DNA from: Solirubrobacter deserti
GTDB lineage: Bacteria; Actinomycetota; Thermoleophilia; Solirubrobacterales; Solirubrobacteraceae
NCBI RefSeq assembly: GCF_027587175.1
Contig: NZ_JAPCID010000007.1
Span: 124,001-188,000, forward strand
Direction of reading: 5' to 3'
Length of the DNA: 64,000 bases
In this document: positions 51,568 to 60,100 of the stretch, piece by piece
How positions within the stretch are numbered: the stretch's first letter is position 1
Layout of the letters: every line of letters begins with the position of its first letter
Program-made: the position numbers and the translations under genes
Notes under the pieces: generated by a model
Told to the model about the DNA's origin: nothing
Databases searched by the model: none
What the model saw: only the letters and a program-made list of their open reading frames with translations

Positions 51568-52337
51568 GCGCGAGAACGGTACTTCGCCACCGCCAGTGGG
51601 AGGAACACCGCGCAGATCAGGATGGGCCACGCGAGCGCCAGCTCGACCGCGTGCGTCGCGGCCCACGAGTCACCGCCCCAGCCGGGGTTGCCGAACAGCT
51701 CGCGGGCGGCCGCCGCGGTCGCCGACAGCGGGTTCCATTCCGCGATCGCCGCGAGCCACGCCGGCATCGAGTCCGGATCGGTGAACGCGTTGGACAGGAA
51801 CCCGAGCGGCCACACGAGGATCTGCACGGACGCCACGGCCTCCGGCCGCCCGGCGACCAGGCCGAGGTAGATCCCCATCCAGATCAGCGAGAAGCGCAGG
51901 AGCATCAGCAGCCCGACCGCCGCCAGCGCGTCCGCCGGGCCGGACTCGATCCGCCACCCGATCGCCCACCCGCACGCCATTAGCACGGCCAGCCCGGCCA
52001 GCGAGTTGACCAGGTCCGCGACCGCGCGCCCGCCGACCACCGCCGCGCCGCTCATCGGCAGCGAGCGGAACCGCGCCGTGATCCCGCGCGAGGCATCGGT
52101 GACGACGGCGGTCATCGTCGTCTCCAGCCCGAACACGCACGTCAGCGCCAGCAGGCCCGGAACGAGGATCGACGGGTAGTCGTCGCCGTAGCCGCCGCGC
52201 AGCAGGTACGCGAACATCAGCAGCACCAGCACCGGGAACAGCACGCCGACCGCCAGCACGAACGGCTGCCGCGCCCAGTGCGAGAAGGCGCGCAGCGTCA
52301 GCGTCCAGGTGTCGGCCACCAGCCAGCGCACGCTCAT
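51564..52337 (-). CDS. ABC-2 type transporter permease
   Basis: The protein has 257 residues and six membrane spans. SILVPGLLALTCVFGLETTM, SRGITARFRSLPMSGAAVVG and the C-terminal EWNPLSATAAAARELFGNPG are as in DrrB-like permeases. It overlaps the ATPase gene upstream (ATGA) and the ADP-ribosylglycohydrolase gene downstream (GTGA). Confidence 0.87.
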   Translation of the reverse strand: MSVRWLVADTWTLTLRAFSHWARQPFVLAVGVLFPVLVLLMFAYLLRGGYGDDYPSILVPGLLALTCVFGLETTMTAVVTDASRGITARFRSLPMSGAAVVGGRAVADLVNSLAGLAVLMACGWAIGWRIESGPADALAAVGLLMLLRFSLIWMGIYLGLVAGRPEAVASVQILVWPLGFLSNAFTDPDSMPAWLAAIAEWNPLSATAAAARELFGNPGWGGDSWAATHAVELALAWPILICAVFLPLAVAKYRSRA

Positions 52338-53242
52338 CGCGTCAGCTCCAGGAAGACCTCGTCCAGCGTCGGGCGCCGCAGCGCGACGTCCTCTGCGTCC
52401 AGCTCGCCGACGACCGCGGCCAGCGCGCCCATCCGGTCACGCACCGGCGCGCTCACGCGCAGCCCGGCCTCGTCGACCTCGGGCTCAGCGCCGCTCACCC
52501 GCCCGAGCAGCGCGACCGCCGTCGCCACGTCGTCGCGCTCGCGCAGGACGACCTCGATCCAGTCGCCCGCCAGCGCGTCCTTGAGCTCGGCCGGCGTGCC
52601 CTCGGCCACGACCCGCCCGCCGTCCACCACCGCGATCCGGTCCGCGAGCCGGTCGGCCTCCTCCAGGTACTGCGTCGTCAGCAGCACGGTCACCCCGTCC
52701 GCCGCGAGCTCCCGCACGCTGTCCCACACCTCCGAGCGCGAGCGCGGGTCGAGCCCCGTCGTCGGCTCGTCGAGGAACAGCACCTCGGGCGAGCGGATCA
52801 GCCCGGCGGCGAGATCCAACCGACGCCGCATCCCGCCCGAGTAGCCGCCCGCCGGGCGGTCGGCGGCGTCCTCGAGCCCAAAGCGCTTCAGCAACTCCTG
52901 CGCACGCGCCCGCGCACGCGCGACCCCGAGATGCTGCAGGCGCCCGAACAACACGAGGTTCTGGCGGCCGGTGAGGACCTCGTCCAGCGCGGCGTGCTGC
53001 CCGACCAGGCCGATCCGCGCGCGCACGCCGCCCGGGTCCGCCGCCACGTCGCACCCGGCGACGACGGCCCGCCCGCCGTCCGGGCGCACGAGCGTCGTCA
53101 GCACGCCGACCGTCGTCGTCTTGCCCGCTCCGTTCGGGCCCAGCAGCCCGTACACGGCGCCGCGCGGCACCTCCAGCGAGAGGCCCGCCAGCGCCTCCGT
53201 CTCGCCGTAGGACTTGCGCAGCCCTTCGGCGACGATCGCCAT
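52334..53242 (-). CDS. ABC transporter ATPase (DrrA-like)
   Basis: The protein has 302 residues. Walker A GPNGAGKTT, signature YSGGMRRRLDLAAGL and Walker B VLFLDEPTTGLDPRSRS are intact, and the end RPTLDEVFLELTR is DrrA-like. The ATG at 53242 is preceded by a good ribosome site (GGAGAGAAG). An ATG at 53260 lies inside the operator region and is less likely. It is the first gene of the six-gene operon, opposite a TetR gene. Confidence 0.92.
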   Translation of the reverse strand: MAIVAEGLRKSYGETEALAGLSLEVPRGAVYGLLGPNGAGKTTTVGVLTTLVRPDGGRAVVAGCDVAADPGGVRARIGLVGQHAALDEVLTGRQNLVLFGRLQHLGVARARARAQELLKRFGLEDAADRPAGGYSGGMRRRLDLAAGLIRSPEVLFLDEPTTGLDPRSRSEVWDSVRELAADGVTVLLTTQYLEEADRLADRIAVVDGGRVVAEGTPAELKDALAGDWIEVVLRERDDVATAVALLGRVSGAEPEVDEAGLRVSAPVRDRMGALAAVVGELDAEDVALRRPTLDEVFLELTR

Positions 53243-53250
53243 CTTCTCTC

Positions 53251-53283
53251 CGTACGCCATACGGAGTAGCGTACAGCATACGG
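53251..53283. promoter_or_regulatory. TetR operator region with two similar repeats
   Basis: CGTACGCCATACGG (53251-53264) is repeated as CGTACAGCATACGG (53270-53283), differing at two positions. The 19-base spacing puts the copies about two DNA turns apart on one face. The region lies between the divergent starts of the ABC ATPase and tetR genes and probably binds the TetR protein. Confidence 0.65.
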
Positions 53284-53291
53284 TGTTGCTC

Positions 53292-54044
53292 GTGACGGAA
53301 CCCGGCGATCCCATCCGCGGGCTCGAGCTGCTGTGGCGGGTCCACACGACGCCCAAGCGCGGCCCCAAACAAAGGCTCGACCTCGACCAGATCGTCAGCG
53401 CGGCGATCGCGGTGGCCGACGAGGAGGGCCTGGACGCGCTGTCGATGCGAAGGGTCGCCGAACGGCTGAAAGTCGGAACGATGTCGCTCTACACCTACGT
53501 CCCGGGCAAGCCGGAGCTGCTGGACCTGATGCTCGACGCCGCGATCGAGCCGTCAACCCCGCATGACGTGGCGCACTGGCGCGCCCGTCTCGAGCGTGTG
53601 GCGCGCGAGAACTGGGACCGCTTCCACCGGCATCCGTGGCTGCTGGAGATCACACCGACGCGGCCGGTCCTCGGGCCGAACACGATCGCCCGCTACGACC
53701 ACGAGCTGCTGGCGCTGGACGGGATCGGCCTCTCGGACGTCGAGATGGATTCGACCCTTACCCTGCTCAACGCCCACACGGAATCCGCCGCCCGCCGCGC
53801 CCTCGAGGCGGCGCGCGCGGAGCAGCGCACCGGCATGACCGACGAGCAGTGGTGGGCCGCCCGCGCGCCGTTCCTCGAGCGGGTGATCCAGCCGGGCCGC
53901 TTCCCCACCGCGAGCCGTGTCGGGACGGCCGCAGGCGAGGCCCACAACGCCGCCTACGCACCTGAGCACGCGTTCACGTTCGGGTTACAGCGGGTGCTCG
54001 ACGGCGTCGATTTCCTCATACGGAACCGAGCTTCCGACGGCTGA
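53292..54044 (+). CDS. TetR-family regulator of the six-gene operon
   Basis: The protein has 250 residues. It begins near VTEPGDPIRGLELLWRVHTT and has the helix-turn-helix at about 45-65 (LSMRRVAERLKVGTMSLYTY). A large C-terminal effector domain follows (FHRHPWLLEITPTRPVLGPN). Its length and the GLELLW opening match regulators that sit beside drug exporters. Starts at GTG 53283 or 53292 are both possible; I prefer the second, which lies outside the repeat. It probably represses itself and the ABC operon. Confidence 0.88.
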   Translation: MTEPGDPIRGLELLWRVHTTPKRGPKQRLDLDQIVSAAIAVADEEGLDALSMRRVAERLKVGTMSLYTYVPGKPELLDLMLDAAIEPSTPHDVAHWRARLERVARENWDRFHRHPWLLEITPTRPVLGPNTIARYDHELLALDGIGLSDVEMDSTLTLLNAHTESAARRALEAARAEQRTGMTDEQWWAARAPFLERVIQPGRFPTASRVGTAAGEAHNAAYAPEHAFTFGLQRVLDGVDFLIRNRASDG

Positions 54045-54049
54045 ATTCG

Positions 54050-54123
54050 AATGTTCTCGCAACATTTACCGAACCCGCTGGACTTATTTCCGCTCATTTG
54101 AAATAAGTCCCTCTCTCAGGAGA
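54050..54123 (+). promoter_or_regulatory. AT-rich leader with three successive hairpins
   Basis: AATGTT/AACATT (54050-54066, five-base loop), GGACTTATTTC/GAAATAAGTCC (54080-54110, 11-pair stem, nine-base loop) and CTCTC/GAGAG (about 54113-54123) follow each other in the gap before the giant exported protein. It is far more AT-rich than the surroundings. The second could also help end the tetR transcript, but has no T-run. The ribosome site GGAGGA lies at 54136-54141. Confidence 0.6.
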
Positions 54124-54150
54124 GTGGAGTCCAACGGAGGAGAGCCGTTA

Positions 54151-57100
54151 ATGCGCAGGATGCGGTACGCGCTGCTCGCGGTCGTCGCTGCCATCGCATG
54201 GGCGATGGCTGCGTCACCAGCCCGAGCGGCACAAACGGTCGTTATCGACGCAGTCGATTCGCCCGCTTCGGCCTTCAGCCCCGCCAACGTGAGCGTCGAG
54301 GTCGGCGACACGGTCCGGTGGGAGTTCGACCAGGCCCAAACCACCCACGACGTCACGTCGCAGGGGACCAACTGGGCTCAGCCCATCGATGAGGAACGCG
54401 CTCCGAACGGCGAGCCGATCACCCGGACGTTCAACACGCCCGGCACCTACACCTTCTTGTGTGACCGGCACCCCGGGATGACCGGGTCGATCACGGTCCA
54501 GGCCGCGAACCTCGACCGCGTGCTGGTTTTCTCGAAGACCGGCGGTTTCCGCCACGACTCGATCCCGCAGGGCATCGCGGCGATCCAGGCGCTCGGCACC
54601 GCCAACAACTTCACGGTGGTCGCCACCGAGGACGCGGCCCAGTTCACCGACGCGAACCTCGCGACGTTCGACGTCGTCGTGTTCCTCTCCACCACGGGCG
54701 AGATCCTCAACGACACCCAGCAGGCCGCCTTCGAGCGCTACATCCAGGGCGGCGGCGGCTTCGCCGGCGTCCACGCGGCCTCGGACACCGAGTACAGCTG
54801 GCCGTGGTTCGGCGAGCTCGTCGGCGGCTACTTCCGCAGCCACCCGCCCGGAACGCCCGCCGCGGCGGTCGACATCGAGGACGGCGACGAGCCCTCCACG
54901 ACCGGCCTCCCGACCCGCTGGCAGCGCACGGACGAGTGGTACAACTTCCAGCACCCGACGACCCCGGTCGTCAACGGCAACGGCACCGTCGCCGACTTCA
55001 GCCCGCGGGCCCGCCACGTGAAGGTCCTCGCCACGGTCGACGAATCGACGTACGACGAGCAGGACGGCAACGCGGTCGACGACGATCACCCGATCGCGTG
55101 GTGTTCGGACTTCGACGGCGGCCGCTCGTGGTACACGGCCATGGGCCACACGCAGGCGTCGTTCAACGACGCCCAGTTCCGGCAGCACCTGCTCGGCGGT
55201 CTGCGCACCGCGGCCGGCGTCGCCGGTGACTGCGGCCGCGAGCGAGACGTGCCGCCGACCGCGGCGGACTTCGAGAAGGTCACGCTCAGCGACGACACTC
55301 AGGCTCCGGTCGAGATCGACATCGCGGAGGACGGGCGCGCCTTCTACCTCGAGCGCGACGGCCGCGTCTACATGTGGTCGCCCACCTCGCAGACCTCGCA
55401 GCTGATCGCCGACCTCCCGGTCACCAACAGCCACGAGAACGGCAACCTGGGCATCCAGCTCGCGCCGGACTTCGAGACGACCAACCACATCTACATCGCC
55501 TACTCGGCGCTCCCGGACGCGTCCGGCACCAACGTGCTGTCGCGCTTTACGCTGAACGGCAACACGCTCGGCAGCGAGCAGCGGATCTACACCTGGCAGC
55601 AGCAGCGCCTGCAGTGCTGCCACAACGGCGGCTCGCTCGACTTCGGTCCCGACGGGAGCCTCTACATCTCGACGGGCGACAACTCGAACCCGTTCGCCCA
55701 CAACTACAACCCGGCGGACGAGCGGCCCGGCCGCGAGCCGTGGGACGCACAGCGCACGTCCGCCAACACGAACAACCCGAACGGCAAGATCCTGCGGATC
55801 AAGCCGATCCCGAACGCCACCGGCGTGCCGGGCATCGGGACGACGTACACCATTCCTGAGGGGAACATGTTCCCCGAGTCCCAGGACACCCAGAACAAGA
55901 CCCTGCCCGAGATCTACGCGATGGGCTTCCGGAACCCGTTCCGGATCCACGTCGACCAGAAGACGGGCTGGGTGCTGCTCGGCGACTACGGTCCTGACGC
56001 GGGCGCGGCGAACGCCGCCCGTGGTCCCGCGGGCCACGTCGAGTTCAACGTCGTCAAGGAGCCCGGCTTCTACGGCTGGCCGTACTGCATCGGGCCCAAC
56101 CTCCCGTACCGCGACATCGTCTACCAGAGCGACGAGGGCGGCGTTGGCGGCCAGTACACCTACGACACCCCCGACACCCACAACTGCGCCGCGCCGGTCA
56201 ACGACTCGCCGAACAACAACGGCCTGACGAACCTGCCGCCGGCCATCCCGGCGTCGACGTGGCAGACCTACAGCACGTTCGACCAGCGGTTCCCGGACCT
56301 CGGTGCCGGCGGCGCGCCGATGGGTGGCCCGCGCTACTACTTCGACGCGGACAACCCGTCGAACACCAAGTTCCCGCCGTTCTACGACGGCCACTGGTTC
56401 ATGGGTGAGTGGAACAACGACTGGATCAAGACCGCGAACCTCAACGACGACGGCCTGATCACGGGCATCGCCTGCTTCGCCATCTGCCAGGGCTACCAGA
56501 GCCCGATGGACATCGAGTTCGGCCCCAACGGCTCGCTCTACGTGGTCGAGTGGGGGCAGGGCTTCGGGTCCAACAACGCCGACTCCGGCGTCTACCGGAT
56601 CGACTACATCCAGGGCGCGCGCTCGCCGATCGCGGTCGCGAACGTCAACAACGACGCGGTGCCGGTCGGCACCACGGTCCAGTTCTCGTCGGCCGGATCG
56701 AGCGATCCGGACGGCACCCCGATCAGCTACCTGTGGGACTTCAACGACGGCACGCCGACGTCGACGGCGGCCAACCCGACGCACACGTTCACGCAGGCCG
56801 GCACCTACAACGTCACGCTGACGGTGAGGGACGAGTCGGGCGACACGGCCGTTGACACCGTGCGCGTGGTCGTCGGCAACCAGCGGCCGGTCGTGACGAT
56901 CGAGATCCCCGAGAACGGCCGGGTCGCCAACTTCGGCGACCGGATCCCGTACAAGGTCTCAGTCGTGGACCCGGACGGCGGCTCGACCGGCGCCGGCACG
57001 ATCGACTGCGACGACGTCGTCGTCAAGTTCAAGCTCGGCCACGACTCGCACGCGCACGACCTGGAGTCGATGACGGGCTGCCAGGGCGAGTACACGATCA

Positions 57101-60100
57101 CGGGCGTGGAGGGCCACAGCACCGAGCTGAACATCTTCACGGTCGTGACCGCGTCCTACACGGACGAGGGCAACGGCCCGGCCGCTCCGGTGACGGGCGA
57201 GGCCGAGGCGATCCTGCAGCCGAAGCTCAAGCAGGCCGAGTTCTTCTCGACGACCGGTCGCACCGCGGACAGCCGCGCGGCGGGCGGTGACCCGGGCGTC
57301 GCGCTCGAGGCCACCACGGACGTCGGCGGCGGCAACTCCGCGGCGTTCATCGAGGACGGCGACTGGATCTCGTTCAACCCGTACAACCTCGAGGACCTCT
57401 CGAAGGTCACCTTCCGCGTCGCCTCCGAGAGCACCGGAGCGACCATCGAGCTCCGCTACGACGCCCCGGACGGGCCGCTGGTCTCCTCGACCACGTTCCC
57501 GGCGACGGGCGGCTGGCAGACCTGGGCGGACGTCACGTCGAACCTGCCGGCGACCATCCCGCAGGGGACGCATCGCCTGTTCGTGGTGTTCCGCCACCCG
57601 ACGAACACCGGCGGCCTGATGAACCTGAACTGGTTCAAGTTCACGGGCAAGGGCGCGGCCGTCACGGCGCCGCCCGAGGTCAACGCCACGGCTGAGCCGA
57701 TCAGCGGTGAGGCGCCGCTCAACGTCGCCTTCAACGCTGACGCGACGGACGCCGAGAACGAGGCCATGACGTACGCGTGGGACTTCGGCGTGCCCGGCAC
57801 GGACGCCGACAAGTCCACGGAGAAGGCGCCGAACTACACCTACACGACGCCGGGCAACTACACGGCGAGCGTGACGGTGACCGACGCGTCCGGCGGCAGG
57901 GCCTCGGACACGGTCGAGGTCCGCGTGACGCGGCCGCTCGACGAGTGCCCGACGGGCCCCGTCCGCTCGGACGAGTTCGACGGCACCACGCTCGATCCGA
58001 AGTGGACCGTGCTGCGGCCGGACACGGCCAACCCGCTGAGCGTGTCCAACGGGTCGCTGGTCCTGCCCATCTCGCAGGGCTCGATCTACGGCACCGGCAC
58101 CTCGGCGAAGAACATCGTCGTCCAGGACATGCCGGACGGCGAGTGGATGGCCACGGCCAAGATCTCGGCGAGCGCGCTCACCGAGAACTACCACCAGGCC
58201 GGTCTGCGCGTGTACGCGGGCGACGACAACTGGGCGTCCGTGCACATGATCTACGCCGGCTCGGGCCGCGACTTCGAGTTCATCACCGAGGTCGACGGCG
58301 CTCCGCGCAACGAGGGCGCCGACAAGCTCGGCGGCATCCCCGCCGACGCCCCGCTCGACTACTACGTGCGGCTGATGTACGACGGCGAGAACCTGACGGC
58401 CGCGTACTCGTACGACGGGTCCACGTTCCAGCCCGTCGGCCGCCCGGTGTCGCTGGCCACGTTCACCGACGCCAAGGTCGGCCCGGTGGCGCTATCCGGT
58501 GAGACGGCGACGACCGTGCCGGTGGCCCGCTTCGACTGGGTCCGCTTCGATCCGGACGGCTCGGGTGGCGGCGGCTCGGAGGGCATCGTCGACAACTTCG
58601 ACGGCAACGCCCTCGACGGGGCCTGGGAGCGCATCCGCGGCGACCAGTCCGCCGTGGTCGGCAGCGGGACGCTGCAGATCCCGGCTCAGACCGGCGACAT
58701 CTACCAGACCCGCAACGACGCTAAGAACCTCATCGTGCGCGACGCGCCCGACGGGGCCTGGCAGGCGGTGACGAAGATCAACTTCAAGGGCACCGCGCAG
58801 TACCACCAGGCCGGGATCATGGTCTACGGCGATGACAACAACTTCACGAAGTTCGGTCGTATCGTGCATACGACGACCGGCACCGAGAAGTTCGAGTTCA
58901 TCAACGAGGTGAACGCGGTCGCGCGCAACGCGGCGGAGGACTCCTCCGCCAACCTGGCGGCGACCTTCCCGAACGACTACTACCTCCGACTCACGTCGGA
59001 CGGCACGAACGTGGTGGGCCACTACTCGACCGACGGCTCCACCTGGACCGCCGTCGGGCGTTCGGCGGTGCTGCCGGCGAACGCGAAGATCGGCCTGTTC
59101 GCGTTCTCCAACGACGGCACGGGCAACCCGGTCGCCTCCTTCGACTCCTTCGCCCTCACCGGCGACGAGGTCGGCGGCGGTGGCGGTGGCGGTCAGCCGT
59201 CCGGTCCCAGCTACGACGATCAGTTCGACGGCGCCACGCTTGACAAGGAGCGCTGGAACGCCATCGTCCGCGACACCCCGGCCGAGTACTCCCTGGCCGG
59301 TGGCAAGCTCAACTACACGCTGAGCGCGGGCGACATCTACACGGGTGACACCAACCCGCCGCCGAACAACTTCCTGCTGCAGGATGCGTCGCACGCCGAC
59401 GAGGACTGGGTGATCGAGACCAAGGTCGACGGCTACACGTTCGACGGCGGCTACGCCCAGGGCGGCCTGCTGGCCTACCAGGACGGCGACAACTACGTGA
59501 AGTTCGACGTCATCACCGACCCGAACAACACGGTGGTGAACCGGATCGAGCTCCGCTCGGAGATCGCCGGCGTCATCCAGGAGCCGCAGTCCAACGCGAC
59601 CGTCACCGCCGCCCAGGCGAACGGGCCGTTCTGGCTGCGTCTCACCAAGGAAGGCAACAGCTACAAGGGCGAGTACTCGTTCGACGGCGTGGCTTGGACC
59701 GCGGCGCCGAACAGCCCGGTCACGAATCCGATGGCCGATCCGGACTTCGGTCTGTTCGGGTTCAGCCCGCAGGACCGCGAGGTCACGGACACGGTGTCGT
59801 TCGACTACTTCACCCTCAACGGGCCTGACCCGAGCGGGTGCGAGCAGTGCGACGGCCCGGGCGACTCGTTCGACGGCAGCTCGCTGAACGCGGACCGCTG
59901 GAACGCCATCGCCCACGACGACCCGACGAAGTACGCGGTCGCCAACGGCGCGCTGACGGTCACCACGACCGCCGGCGAGATCTACCAGGGCTCGACGGGC
60001 GGAGGCCCGCTGATCCTGCAGGCCGCGGACCACGCCGGTTCGGACTTCGTCCTGGAGACCAAGCTCACCAACACGCTCGACGGTGGCTACTCCCAGGGCG

